64,000 nt of DNA. Origin: Pseudonocardia sp. GTDB lineage: Bacteria; Actinomycetota; Actinomycetes; Mycobacteriales; Pseudonocardiaceae. The notes below the pieces were generated by a model. The model saw only the letters and a list, made by a program, of their open reading frames with translations, was not told the DNA's origin and made no database searches. Below are positions 6,752 through 16,123 of this stretch, piece after piece. The stretch's first letter is position 1. The number at the start of each line of letters is the position of its first letter. Both the position numbers and the translations under genes were made by a program. The stretch covers positions 1 to 64,000 of the forward strand of contig NZ_JAJCYB010000056.1 of assembly GCF_029263155.1 (NCBI RefSeq), read 5' to 3'.

Positions 6752-9250
6752 TCACTGCCCCACCCCCGGCATCCCGAGCCCCACCGGGACGCGTTGGCCG
6801 CGTTCCTCGGTGAAGGTGATGGTCGGGTCCGGCGTCTCGGGAGTGTTGACGAAGCTGACGAACCGCGCGAGCTTCTCCTCGTCCTCCAGGACCCCCCGCC
6901 ATTCGTCGGTGTAGCTGCCCACGTGCGCGTCCATCGCGGCCTCCAGGTCGGCGCAGATCCCGAGCGAGTCGTCCACGACCACCGCGCGCAGGTGGTCGAG
7001 ACCGCCGTCCAGCGAGGAGATCCACGGCGCCGTGCGCTGCAGCCGGTCGGCGGTGCGGATGTAGAACATCAGGAACCGGTCGACGTAGCGCACGAGCGTC
7101 TCGGTGTCCAGGTCGGAGGCGAGCAGCTCGGCGTGGCGCGGGGTGAACCCGCCGTTGCCGCCGACGTAGAGGTTCCAGCCGTTGTCGGTGGCGATGATCC
7201 CGAAGTCCTTGCTGCGCGCCTCCGCGCACTCCCGGGCGCACCCCGAGACCCCGGACTTGAACTTGTGCGGTGCCCGCAGCCCGCGGTAGCGCAGCTCCAG
7301 CGCGACGGCGAGCCCGACGGAGTCCTGCACGCCGTAGCGGCACCACGTCGTGCCGACGCACGACTTCACCGTGCGCAGCGCCTTGCCGTAGGCGTGGCCG
7401 GACTCGAACCCGGCGTCGACGAGCCGGCGCCAGATCGCGGGGAGCTGCTCGACGCGGGCGCCGAACATGTCGATCCGCTGCCCGCCGGTGATCTTGGTGT
7501 AGAGGCCGAAGTCGCGGGCCACCTCGCCGATCGTGATCAGCTGGGTCGGGCTCACCTCGCCGCCGGGCAGCCGGGGCACGACCGAGTAGGTGCCGTTGCG
7601 CTGCAGGTTGGCCAGGAAGTGGTCGTTGGTGTCCTGCAGCGCGGCCTGCTCGCCGTCGTGGACGTGGCCCGTACCCACCGAGGCGAGGATCGACGCGACG
7701 GCGGGCTTGCAGATGTCGCAGCCCCGCCCGGTGCCGTGCCGGGCCACCAGCTCGGAGAACGTCCGGATCCCGGCCCCGGCGACGATCTCGTACAGCTCCG
7801 CGCGGGAGAACGCGAAGTGCTCGCACAGCGCAGTGGAGACCTCGACGCCCGACTGCACCAGCAGCGTCCTGAGCATCGGCACGCACGACCCGCAGCTCGT
7901 GCCGGCCCGCGTGCACGCCTTGATCGCCGGCACCGTGTCGGCCCCGTCGCCGATCGCGGAGAGGATCGCGCCCTTGGTGACGGCGTTGCACGAGCAGACC
8001 TGGGCGCTGTCGGGCAGGGCGTCGGCGCCCAGCTCGACCCCGCCCGGCGCGATCATCGCCACCGGGTCGGCGGGCAGCGCGGCGCCCACCAGCGGGCGCA
8101 GCGAGGCGTAGCGCGAGGCGTCCCCGACGAGCACGCCGCCGAGCAGCGTCCGCGCGTCGTCGCTGACGACCAGCTTGGCGTAGGTGCCCGCGACGGGGTC
8201 GTTGACGACGACCTCGAGCGCACCGGGCGTGGTGGCCTGCGCGTCGCCGAAGCTGGCGACGTCCACGCCGAGCATCTTGAGCTGCGTGGACATGTCCAGC
8301 TCGGCGGGGGTCATCGTGGCCGGGCCGCCGAGCAACCGGTCGGCGACCACCTCGGCCATCGCGTACCCCGGCGCCACGAGCCCGTAGGTGCGGCCCTCCA
8401 GCGCGGCGACCTCACCGATCGCCCAGATGCTCTCGTCCGACGTGCGGCAGCGGTTGTCGACGAACACCCCGCCGCGCTCCCCCACCCGCAGGCCCGCGGC
8501 CCGGGCCAGCGCGTCGGCGGGGCGGATGCCCGCGGAGAACACCACGATGTCGGCGTCGAGCTCCACGCCGTCGGACAGGGTCGCGGTGAGCCGGCCGCGG
8601 TCCTGCGCGATCCCGTTGACCGACACCCCACAGCGCACGGCGAGGTCCGACGACTCGACGAGCCGCCGCAGAAGCGCCCCGCCGCCCTCGTCGACCTGCA
8701 CCGGCATCAGCCGCGGCGCGATCTCGACGACCTGCGGCGAGAGCCCCAGCGAGCGCAGCGCGCGCGCCGCCTCCAGCCCCAGCAGCCCACCCCCGACGAC
8801 GACGGCCGAGCGCCGCCCCGCTCCCGGCAGCGCCACGGCGGCCGCGGCGGCGGCCCTGATCGCGTCGAGGTCGTCGAGCGTGCGGTAGACGAAGCAGCCC
8901 GGCAGGTCGCGACCGGGTACCGGTGGGACGAACGGCACCGAGCCCGTGGCCAGCACCAGCGCGTCGTAGGGCAGCGTGCGACCGGCTTCCGTGGTGACGG
9001 TCCGCGCGTCCCGGTCGATCGCCGTGGCCGGGTCGCCGAGGTGCAGGTCGACGGTGAGCGAGGGCAGCGTCAGGTCCTCGGCACTCACCCCGTCCACGTA
9101 GGACGACAGCGCGACGCGGTCGTAGGCGGGCCTGCTCTCCTCGCCCAGCACGGTGATGTGCCACTCGTGCGCGCTGTCGCGGTCGCACAGGGCCTGGACG
9201 AGCCGGTGCCCGACCATCCCGTTCCCGATGACGACGAGTTCGCGGGTCAT
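6752..9250 (-). CDS. nirB: NADH-dependent nitrite reductase large subunit NirB
   Basis: 832-aa assimilatory nitrite reductase, nitrite to ammonium using NADH. Domains in order: FAD/NAD-binding oxidoreductase (VVIGNGMVGHRLVQ; NAD site VVVGGGLLGLEAAR), a BFD-like [2Fe-2S] domain (VCSCNAVTKGAI ... TSCGSC), ferredoxin-like half-domains, and the siroheme-[4Fe-4S] domain with CVGTTWC and GCARECAEA supplying the four cysteines. ATG at 9250 overlaps the upstream FAD-protein stop by 4 bp. Siroheme is probably supplied by the two genes downstream of nirD. Confidence 0.96.
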   Translation of the reverse strand: MTRELVVIGNGMVGHRLVQALCDRDSAHEWHITVLGEESRPAYDRVALSSYVDGVSAEDLTLPSLTVDLHLGDPATAIDRDARTVTTEAGRTLPYDALVLATGSVPFVPPVPGRDLPGCFVYRTLDDLDAIRAAAAAAVALPGAGRRSAVVVGGGLLGLEAARALRSLGLSPQVVEIAPRLMPVQVDEGGGALLRRLVESSDLAVRCGVSVNGIAQDRGRLTATLSDGVELDADIVVFSAGIRPADALARAAGLRVGERGGVFVDNRCRTSDESIWAIGEVAALEGRTYGLVAPGYAMAEVVADRLLGGPATMTPAELDMSTQLKMLGVDVASFGDAQATTPGALEVVVNDPVAGTYAKLVVSDDARTLLGGVLVGDASRYASLRPLVGAALPADPVAMIAPGGVELGADALPDSAQVCSCNAVTKGAILSAIGDGADTVPAIKACTRAGTSCGSCVPMLRTLLVQSGVEVSTALCEHFAFSRAELYEIVAGAGIRTFSELVARHGTGRGCDICKPAVASILASVGTGHVHDGEQAALQDTNDHFLANLQRNGTYSVVPRLPGGEVSPTQLITIGEVARDFGLYTKITGGQRIDMFGARVEQLPAIWRRLVDAGFESGHAYGKALRTVKSCVGTTWCRYGVQDSVGLAVALELRYRGLRAPHKFKSGVSGCARECAEARSKDFGIIATDNGWNLYVGGNGGFTPRHAELLASDLDTETLVRYVDRFLMFYIRTADRLQRTAPWISSLDGGLDHLRAVVVDDSLGICADLEAAMDAHVGSYTDEWRGVLEDEEKLARFVSFVNTPETPDPTITFTEERGQRVPVGLGMPGVGQ

Positions 9251-10707
9251 GCAGCCTCCTCGGTCCGGGGATCGGCTTCGGCGAGCCAGGTACAGATGCC
9301 GCGCACCGCGTCCCCGCAGCTCCCGCAGCCGGTGGTGGCGCGGGTGGCGCGGGCGAGCGCGGCCGGGTCGGTGGCGCCACCCCGCCACGCGGCGACGAGC
9401 GCGCCCTTGGTGACGGTGTTGCAGCGGCAGACGACGGCCGCGTGCGGCAGCCGGCCCGGGTCGGCGGTCTCGACGGCACCGGGCAGCGCGCGGCCCAGCA
9501 GCAGCGCCAGCCGGTCGCCGGGTGCGATGGGGATGCCGCCGTCGAAGAACTGGATCATCGACGCGGCGGCGTCCGGCAGCCCGACCACCGCGCCGGCCAC
9601 CACCTGCTCGCCGGCGAACGCCAGCGCGGCGTAGCGCCCGCCCGCCGGGTCGGAGAACCGGATCACCTCGGGGGCCGGGGTGGCGGAGTCGGAGGCCGGA
9701 TCGGTGAGCAGCGCCGGGTCGCCGAACGCGGCCAGGTCGATGTCGCGGGCCTTGAGCCGGGTGACGCCGCGGGTGCCGCGGTAGCGGGCGGCCGGGTCGG
9801 ACCCGGTGAGCAGGTCGGCCAGCACCGCGGCCTGTTCCCAGCCCGGCTGCACGACCCCGGCCACCGCGCCGGCGTGCTGGGCGCAGTCGCCGACGGCGTG
9901 CACGCGGTCGTCGGAGGTGGCGAGCCGGTCGTCGACGACGACGCCGTGGTCCACCGCGATCCCGGCATCGGCGGCGAGCGCGGTCTCGGCGCGCACCCCG
10001 GTGGCGACGACCAGCGCGTCGGCGGCGACGAGGCCACCGTCGGTCCGGATCCCCGCGCCCGGTTCCCACGCGGTGGCGCGCACGCCGAGGCGGGCGTCCA
10101 CGCCGAGCCGCCGCAGCGACGCGGCCAGCACCTGCCCAGCACCGGGGTCGATCTGGCGCTCCATCAGGTGCGTGCCGCGGTGCAGCAGCGTGACGCGCGC
10201 CCCGCGCCCGGCGAGGCCCCGCGCGGCCTCGCACCCGAGCAGCCCGCCGCCGAGCACGGCGAACCTGGTGCCCGGGCGGGCCAGCGACAGTATCCGCTCG
10301 CAGTCGGCGAGGTCGCGGAACGCGGTGACGCCGTCCTTCTCGATCCCGTCCAGCGGCGGGAGGTGGGCCCGGCTGCCGGTGGCGAGCACCAGCTCGTCAT
10401 AGGGCTCCAGCCCGCCGTCGTCGGTGTGGACGACCCGCGCGGCCCGGTCGATCGCGACGGCCGCGACGCCGGTGCGCAGGTCGATCCGGCGCCGCGCCGC
10501 CCAGCCGCCCGGGTAGAGCCCGATCGCCCGGGCCGCCAGCCCGCCGGCCAGCACCGTGGACAGCAGCACCCGGTTGTAGGCGGGCCACCGCTCGGCGCCG
10601 AGCACGGTGAGCCGCACGCGACGGCCGTCGGGGTCGCGGCGGCGCACCTCGTCGCAGAACCGGGCCCCCACCATCCCGTTCCCGACCACCACCACGCGCC
10701 GACCCAT
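9247..10707 (-). CDS. FAD-dependent oxidoreductase with BFD [2Fe-2S] domain, nitrate-reductase electron transfer subunit
   Basis: 486-aa flavoprotein that parallels the N-terminal half of NirB: FAD motif VVVGNGMVGARFCDE, NAD motif AVLGGGLLGCEAARG, a rubredoxin-reductase-like fold, then a C-terminal BFD domain with CRCNTVTKG and TGCGSCGDAV. Proteins of this type (NasB-like) pass electrons from NAD(P)H to assimilatory nitrate reductase; that role is inferred from position between the nitrate reductase and nirB. ATG at 10707, preceded by a 318-bp gap, so it may have its own promoter; 4-bp overlap with nirB. Confidence 0.88.
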   Translation of the reverse strand: MGRRVVVVGNGMVGARFCDEVRRRDPDGRRVRLTVLGAERWPAYNRVLLSTVLAGGLAARAIGLYPGGWAARRRIDLRTGVAAVAIDRAARVVHTDDGGLEPYDELVLATGSRAHLPPLDGIEKDGVTAFRDLADCERILSLARPGTRFAVLGGGLLGCEAARGLAGRGARVTLLHRGTHLMERQIDPGAGQVLAASLRRLGVDARLGVRATAWEPGAGIRTDGGLVAADALVVATGVRAETALAADAGIAVDHGVVVDDRLATSDDRVHAVGDCAQHAGAVAGVVQPGWEQAAVLADLLTGSDPAARYRGTRGVTRLKARDIDLAAFGDPALLTDPASDSATPAPEVIRFSDPAGGRYAALAFAGEQVVAGAVVGLPDAAASMIQFFDGGIPIAPGDRLALLLGRALPGAVETADPGRLPHAAVVCRCNTVTKGALVAAWRGGATDPAALARATRATTGCGSCGDAVRGICTWLAEADPRTEEAA

Positions 10708-11025
10708 GCGGGCGACGGTAGGTAGCCGGGGTTACGCCCGTGCGGCGCGCGATGACGCCGGGGTTACGCAGCTCGCACACCGGCAGGCGGTGGCGGTGAG
10801 CCGGGCCCGCCGGGTCCCGCGATCGGGTCGACCCCGCTCGGGACCGGTTCGCCGGCGGCGTGCTGTTGTACACCGGATCCCAGGCTGTACACCGGTTCCC
10901 GGGCCGCCCACGTCGACGACCGCATCCACCTGCCCCGATCGACAGCCCGCGGCAGGCATGATCGCGGATCTGATCACGGAGAGTGGGATTGTGACGGAGC
11001 GGAGTCGGTAAGAAATGTGCACCTG
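10708..11025. promoter_or_regulatory. Intergenic region with possible weak GlnR-like half sites
   Basis: 318 bp with no gene I can support. CCGGGGTTACGC occurs twice (10726-10737, 10758-10769), 32 bp apart. On the plus strand ATGAC at 10752 and GTTAC at 10763 are 11 bp apart, the spacing of GlnR a- and b-sites. TGTACACCGG also occurs twice near 10865-10893. Weak, and weaker than the box at 14531. Confidence 0.3.
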
Positions 11026-13092
11026 TCAACGGTCGACGGGCTCCAGCCGCACCGCGCAGGCCTTGAACTCCGGCATCCGGCTGATCGGGTCCAGGGCCGC
11101 GATGGTGACGTTGTTGGCCGCCTGCGCGCCCCCGAAATGGAACGGCAGGAACACGGTGTCCGGCCGCAGCGAGGCGACGCACCGCACCCGGGCCTCCGCG
11201 ACGCCGCGCCGCGACACGACCCGCGCCCACGCCCCGTCGACGAGACCCGCGCGGGCGGCGGTGTCGGGGTGGCACTCCACGAACGACTCCGGCTCGATCC
11301 CGGCCAGCTCCGCGACCCGCCGGGTCTGGGCGCCGGACTGGTAGTGCACCAGCACCCGACCGGTGGTGGCGCGCAGCGGGTGCTCGGCGTCGGGCGGCTC
11401 GGCGGCCTCCGTGTGGTCCACCCCGACCAGCCGGGCGCGGCCGTCGGGATGGGCGAAGCGCTCGTCGAACAGGCGTGGGGTGCCGGGATGTTCCTCGGTG
11501 GGGCACGGCCAGTGCAGCGCCTCGCCCGCGTCGAGCCGGGCGTAGGAGATGCCCGCGTAGTCGGCGGGCCCGCCCGCGGACGCGAGCCGCAACTCCTCGA
11601 ACACCTCCCCGGCGTCGGCCGGGAAGCCCGTGACGTCGAGCCGGCCGGCCAGCCCGGAGATCACCTCCAGGTCGGTGCGGACGCCCGGCGGGGGGTGCAT
11701 CGCCCGGCGCCGCCGCAGCACCCGCCCCTCCAGGTTCGTCATCGTGCCCTCCTCCTCGGCCCACTGGGCCACGGGCAGCACGACGTCGGCGGCCATCGCG
11801 GTCTCGCCGGGGAGGAAGTCGGCGACGACGAGCAGGTCCAGCGCGGCGAGCCGGTCGCGCACCGACTCCGCGTCCGGTGCCGACACCCCGATGTTGGACC
11901 CGAACACGAGCAGCGCCTTCGGCCCGCCGGGGCGGCCGAGCGCGGCGAGCAGTTCGGAAGCGCTGCGCCCCGGGCCCGGCAGGGACCCCGGATCCACGCC
12001 CCATACCCCGGCGACGTGTTCCCGCGCGGCCGGGTCGGTGATCATGCGGTAGCCCGGGAGCTGGTCGGCCTTCTGGCCGTGCTCGCGGCCGCCCTGGCCG
12101 TTGCCCTGCCCGGTGATCGTCCCGAAGCCGGACCCCTCGCGCCCGGGGAGCCCGAGCGCGAGGGACAGGTTGATCCACGCCGACACCGTGTCGACGCCGT
12201 GCGCGTGCTGCTCGGCGCCGCGGGCGGTCAGCACGTAGCGGTTGGCGGCGCGGGCGAGCCAGCCGACGACCGTGCGCATATCCGCCGCCGCCACCCCGCA
12301 CACGCGCTCCGCCCGCTCGGGCCACCACTGCGCCGCGACGCTCCACGCGTCGTCGAAACCGGTGGTGCGCCCGGCGAGGTAGTCGAGGTCGACGTGCCCG
12401 TCGACGACGGCGGCGTGCAGCATCCCCAGCGCCAGCACGAGGTCGGTGCCCGGCGCGGGTGCCAGGTGCAGGCCGCCGGAGGCGACCGCCCGCTCGGCCG
12501 TGGGAGTGCGCCGCGGGTCGATCACCACGAGCCGGGCGCCGGTGAGGTGACCCATCAGCGGCGGCATCGTCTCCGCCACGTTCGCCCCGGCCAGCACCAC
12601 CACCTCCGCGCCGTCGAGGTCGGTCACCGGGAACGGCAGTCCGCGGTCCACGCCGAACGCCCGGTTGCCGGCCGCGGCGGCCGAGGACATGCAGAACCGG
12701 CCGTTGTAGTCGATCTGCGAGGTGCCCAGCGCCACCCGCGCGAACTTGCCCAGCAGGTAGGACTTCTCGTTGGTCAGCCCGCCCGCGCCGAACACGGCGA
12801 CGGCGTCGGCGCCGTGCCCGGCTCGCAGCGCACGCAGCCTCGTGGCCACGTGCGTGAGTGCGGTGTCCCAGCTCACGGGGGTGAGCGGGGCGTCGCGGGA
12901 GGCGCGCAGCAACGGCGTCGTCAGCCGTTCGGGATGGTCGAGCAGCGATCCAGCCGTCCAGCCCTTCTGGCAGAGCCCGCCCCCGTTGGTCGGGAACGCG
13001 CGGGCGTCCACCGCCCCGGTGTCGTCGACCCACTGCCCGCACTGCAGCGCGCAGTACGGGCAGTGGGTGGCGGTGCGCCCGGACGTGGTCAC
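11026..13092 (-). CDS. nasA: Assimilatory nitrate reductase, molybdopterin catalytic subunit
   Basis: 688-aa Mo-bisMGD oxidoreductase reducing nitrate to nitrite in the cytoplasm. Seen: N-terminal [4Fe-4S] ligands CPYCALQC and LCQKGW, molybdopterin motifs (NEKSYLLGKFAR, DYNGRFCMSS, GQGNGQGGREHGQKAD), and the C-terminal molydopterin-dinucleotide domain (ATTGRVLVHYQSGAQT ... FLPFHFG). No twin-arginine signal, so cytoplasmic and assimilatory. GTG at 13092 overlaps the narK stop by 4 bp. Electrons probably come from the FAD/BFD protein downstream. Confidence 0.93.
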   Translation of the reverse strand: MTTSGRTATHCPYCALQCGQWVDDTGAVDARAFPTNGGGLCQKGWTAGSLLDHPERLTTPLLRASRDAPLTPVSWDTALTHVATRLRALRAGHGADAVAVFGAGGLTNEKSYLLGKFARVALGTSQIDYNGRFCMSSAAAAGNRAFGVDRGLPFPVTDLDGAEVVVLAGANVAETMPPLMGHLTGARLVVIDPRRTPTAERAVASGGLHLAPAPGTDLVLALGMLHAAVVDGHVDLDYLAGRTTGFDDAWSVAAQWWPERAERVCGVAAADMRTVVGWLARAANRYVLTARGAEQHAHGVDTVSAWINLSLALGLPGREGSGFGTITGQGNGQGGREHGQKADQLPGYRMITDPAAREHVAGVWGVDPGSLPGPGRSASELLAALGRPGGPKALLVFGSNIGVSAPDAESVRDRLAALDLLVVADFLPGETAMAADVVLPVAQWAEEEGTMTNLEGRVLRRRRAMHPPPGVRTDLEVISGLAGRLDVTGFPADAGEVFEELRLASAGGPADYAGISYARLDAGEALHWPCPTEEHPGTPRLFDERFAHPDGRARLVGVDHTEAAEPPDAEHPLRATTGRVLVHYQSGAQTRRVAELAGIEPESFVECHPDTAARAGLVDGAWARVVSRRGVAEARVRCVASLRPDTVFLPFHFGGAQAANNVTIAALDPISRMPEFKACAVRLEPVDR

Positions 13093-14474
13093 ACCCGGGC
13101 GTAGGCCAGCTGCGAGCGGCCCGGGACCTCGGCCGGGGCGGCGCGCAGGTACAGCGCGTAGGTGATGGCCGTGCAGACCAGGTAGAAGACCAGGAACCCC
13201 CAGAACGCCGGGACGCCCGAGGCGGTCGAGGCGAACGACTGCCGGAACGCCAGGTTGATCAGCAGGCCGCCGAGCGCGCCCACCGCGGAGATCAGGCCGA
13301 TCGCGGCGCCCGACACCCGTCGTGCGTCGTGGAACGCGCGCACCTGGTCGGCGCCCTCCGCGATCTTCGCGACCGCCCGCCTGCGGAAGATCGCGGGGAT
13401 CATCTTGTAGGTCGAGCCGTTGCCGACACCGGAGAACACGAACAGCCCGATGAACCCCATGGTGAACAGCACGAGCGAGTCCGACCCGGAGGCCATGATG
13501 CACACCAGCGTGCTCAGCGCCATCGCCAGGAAGTTCCAGAACGTCACCCGGGCCCCGCCGAGCCGGTCGGACAGCCACCCGCCGACCGGGCGGATCAGCG
13601 ATCCGAGCAGCGGGCCGACGAAGGTCACCGCGGCCGCCTCCAGCGGCGTCCGACCGAACTGCGTCTGCAGCACCAGCCCGAACGCGAAGCTGTAACCGAT
13701 GAACGAGCCGAACGTCCCGATGTAGAGGAAGGACATGACCGACGTGTGCGGGTCGCGCAGGGCCATGCCCGCCGCACCGGTGTCGTTGCGGACGCTGGAC
13801 AGGTTGTCCATCTTCAGCGCCGCCCACACCGACACGACGACGATCAGCGGGATGTAGATCGCCAGCAGGATCCGGGGGTTCGATGTGCCCGCCACGGCGA
13901 TCACGCCCAGGGCGAGCAGCTGGATCACCGCGACACCGATGTTGCCGCCGCCCGCGTTGAGGCCCAGCGCGAGACCCTTGCGGCCCTCCGGGTAGAAGGT
14001 GTTGATGTTCGTCATCGACGAGGCGAAGTTGCCGCCACCGAACCCGGCCAGGGCCGCCATCAGCAGGAAGGTCGAGTAGGACGTGCCCGGCTGCAGCACG
14101 AACGCCGCCGCGACCGTCGGCACCAACAGCAGCAGCCCGCTGATCACGGTCCAGTTCCGGCCACCGAAGCGGGCCACCGCGAACGTGTAGGGCACCCGCA
14201 GCACGGCCCCGACCAGCGACGCGGTGGAGACCAGCAGGAACTTCGCCGCCGCGTCGAGCCCGTACTCGGGGCCCATGAACAGCACGAACACCGACCACAT
14301 GGTCCAGACCGAGAACCCGACGTGCTCGACGGCGATGGACGCCCACAGGTTGCGGTTGGCGACCTTCGCCCCCGTCCGCTGCCAGAAACCCGGGTCCTCC
14401 GGTTCCCAGTCGTCGATCCAGCGGCCTGCGAGGACCGAGCGGGTGGGGGGTGTCTGCGGTGCCGTCGCCGTCAC
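13089..14474 (-). CDS. narK: NarK-type nitrate/nitrite MFS transporter
   Basis: 461-aa major facilitator protein with about 12 hydrophobic segments, including the NarK signature region GGGNFASSMTNINTFYPEG and a second conserved AGGGNIGVAV segment. Takes up nitrate and may export nitrite. GTG at 14474 with an AGAGGA ribosome site 8 nt upstream. First gene of the cluster and directly downstream of the GlnR-like box, which fits nitrogen-controlled expression. Confidence 0.93.
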   Translation of the reverse strand: MTATAPQTPPTRSVLAGRWIDDWEPEDPGFWQRTGAKVANRNLWASIAVEHVGFSVWTMWSVFVLFMGPEYGLDAAAKFLLVSTASLVGAVLRVPYTFAVARFGGRNWTVISGLLLLVPTVAAAFVLQPGTSYSTFLLMAALAGFGGGNFASSMTNINTFYPEGRKGLALGLNAGGGNIGVAVIQLLALGVIAVAGTSNPRILLAIYIPLIVVVSVWAALKMDNLSSVRNDTGAAGMALRDPHTSVMSFLYIGTFGSFIGYSFAFGLVLQTQFGRTPLEAAAVTFVGPLLGSLIRPVGGWLSDRLGGARVTFWNFLAMALSTLVCIMASGSDSLVLFTMGFIGLFVFSGVGNGSTYKMIPAIFRRRAVAKIAEGADQVRAFHDARRVSGAAIGLISAVGALGGLLINLAFRQSFASTASGVPAFWGFLVFYLVCTAITYALYLRAAPAEVPGRSQLAYARV

Positions 14475-14530
14475 GCCGGTCCTCTTCTCAGCTCGCCGTA
14501 TTCGGTCGAGGGCGACGCTAGGAAGGAGGC

Positions 14531-14569
14531 GTTACCGTGCGGTCCGGATCGTGTGACGTCGGCGGAAAC
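14531..14569. promoter_or_regulatory. Predicted GlnR operator upstream of narK
   Basis: Four 5-bp blocks at exact 11-bp spacing: GTTAC (14531), GTCCG (14542), GTGAC (14553), GGAAA followed by C (14564). This is the gTnAC-n6-GaAAC-n6 double-box layout known for actinomycete GlnR; the second block is degenerate. It ends about 57 bp before the narK GTG, with TAGCGT as a possible -10 (minus strand) between. Binding is inferred. Confidence 0.6.
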
Positions 14570-14602
14570 CGGTGCTCACGATGCCCGGGGCGGGGTGTGA
14601 GA

Positions 14603-15178
14603 TCAGGCGGGCTCGCCGAGGATCTCCTCGACGGTGATCGCGACGGACGGCAGCAGGGTGGGCCGGAGTTCCTCACCCCGGTGCACGGTGCGGATGAGGC
14701 GGTACTCGCCGTCGGCCGGGTCCGTGTGCACGTGTACCCGGCCACCCCCGATGTCGACGATCCAGACCTCAGGAATCCACTCACGTGCGTAGATGGGCAC
14801 CTTGACCAGGCGATCACGCCGGAGCGACGAGTCCGACACCTCGATGACCAGGAGCACGTCGGAAGCCGTGGGGTGGGCGGACCCGTAGAAGTCGGCGCGC
14901 TCCGAGGCCAGGACGAAGTCGGGTTCCGGTTCCGAACTCGGAACGAGCCGAAGGGGGTTCTGCACGACGACCAGAGCCTGCTCACCGACCCTCCGGACGA
15001 GGATCCGGTTCACCCGGTTGACCACACTCGAGTGGGGCGGGCCGATCGGTGACATCTCGACGATCTCCCCGTCCAGCAGCTCGACCCGTGACTCGGGGCG
15101 GAGGATCCCGACCTCCGACATGCGCTCGTAGTCCTCGACGGTGAAACGCACCGTGGTGAGAAGCGGCTCCGCGGTCAT
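14603..15178 (-). CDS. Uma2 family (DUF820) putative endonuclease
   Basis: 191 aa with the PD-(D/E)XK-like core of Uma2 proteins: ELLDGEIVEMSPIG near residue 34, EPEPDFVLASE near residue 84, VLLVIEVSDSS near residue 108 with a following Lys in RLVKVPIYARE. Uma2 proteins are abundant in actinobacteria and cyanobacteria and are placed in the nuclease fold by structure; their biological role is unsettled. Single gene, separated from narK by 128 bp and pointing the same way. Confidence 0.8.
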   Translation of the reverse strand: MTAEPLLTTVRFTVEDYERMSEVGILRPESRVELLDGEIVEMSPIGPPHSSVVNRVNRILVRRVGEQALVVVQNPLRLVPSSEPEPDFVLASERADFYGSAHPTASDVLLVIEVSDSSLRRDRLVKVPIYAREWIPEVWIVDIGGGRVHVHTDPADGEYRLIRTVHRGEELRPTLLPSVAITVEEILGEPA

Positions 15179-15218
15179 GGGCCAAGAGTAGCGCCGACCA
15201 CCGACGGCCGGGCCCGCG

Positions 15219-16043
15219 TCAGAGCAGGGCGGTGACCAGGCCGGCGGCCCGTTCCAGGCCGGGCAGCGTGCGCGTGGAGGCCTCGGGGTGCTGGGCGTGC
15301 AGGGCCAGGCGGAACAGCGCGGCGCGCAGCAGCATCTGCGGCCACTCGTCGAGGTGCGCCCACCGCTGCGGCAGCTCGTCGTCGGCTCCGCCCCAGGCCA
15401 GCGCGTCGACGACGACCACTGCGGCCGCCCACTCCCTGGGCCGCCACGCCGGGACGAGGTCGATCAGGGCCGGCACGTCCTCGTCGAACAGCACCGCGCC
15501 GAACAGCTCCGCGTGCACCACCTGCGGGGGGAGCCGCACGGCGGTGCGGTAGGCGGCGAGCTCGGCGTAGAGCGTGCCGCCGGTGGCCGGGTCCAGGGTG
15601 GCGCGGCGCTCGCCCCACGCGGCCGCGGCCGAGCGGGTGAGCAGGTCGTCGCGGTCGTCGAGGACACGCGGCCGGGCGAGGCCCGCGGTGGCCGCGTGCA
15701 GCCGGTTGGCCGCCTCGATCACCGCGTCGTAGCGGGGCTCCAGCGCGCCGGGCACGAACCTGCTCGCGGCCCACCCGGCGACGACCCAGCGCCCGTCCGA
15801 GGACCGCACGGGGCGCGCCAGCCGCAGGCCGTCCACCTGCAGACCGTCCAGCACCCCGGCCGACCAGGCGGCGACCGCGTTGTCGGGCACCGGCCGGACG
15901 AGGACGTCGCCGCAGTGCCAGGCCCGCCTGCCGGCCCAGACGACCGGCCGCGGCTCGGCGTCCTGGACACCGAAGGCGGTGCGGACGTGCGGCGGCAGGG
16001 TGGTCCCGGTGGGTCCGCTCGGGAGGACGGGTGCAGCGGTCAC
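15219..16043 (-). CDS. TIGR02569 family actinobacterial protein
   Basis: 274-aa uncharacterised actinobacterial protein. Its layout recalls aminoglycoside-phosphotransferase folds: RAWHCGDVLVRPVPD near the N-terminus, a central helical region (EAANRLHAATAGLARP), PPQVVHAELFGAVLF where kinases have the catalytic loop, and PALIDLVPAWRP where they have the metal site. The catalytic HGDlhpgNvL is not intact (HAELFGAVL), so kinase activity is doubtful. GTG at 16043 chosen from the family's short leader; GTG at 16088 is the alternative. Corresponds in position to Rv3205c (recalled). Confidence 0.75.
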   Translation of the reverse strand: MTAAPVLPSGPTGTTLPPHVRTAFGVQDAEPRPVVWAGRRAWHCGDVLVRPVPDNAVAAWSAGVLDGLQVDGLRLARPVRSSDGRWVVAGWAASRFVPGALEPRYDAVIEAANRLHAATAGLARPRVLDDRDDLLTRSAAAAWGERRATLDPATGGTLYAELAAYRTAVRLPPQVVHAELFGAVLFDEDVPALIDLVPAWRPREWAAAVVVVDALAWGGADDELPQRWAHLDEWPQMLLRAALFRLALHAQHPEASTRTLPGLERAAGLVTALL

Positions 16044-16123
16044 GATCGGGCACGGTACCTGCGCGGGGCGCGCCACCGACGGCGCCACGCGGGACCGTTC
16101 GGCGCGCTGTCGCCGCGGCCGGG

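Noticed and set aside
15219-16043. Functional aminoglycoside phosphotransferase
   Set aside because: The catalytic loop Asp and metal-site DFG-like motifs are not intact; TIGR02569 is the safer call.
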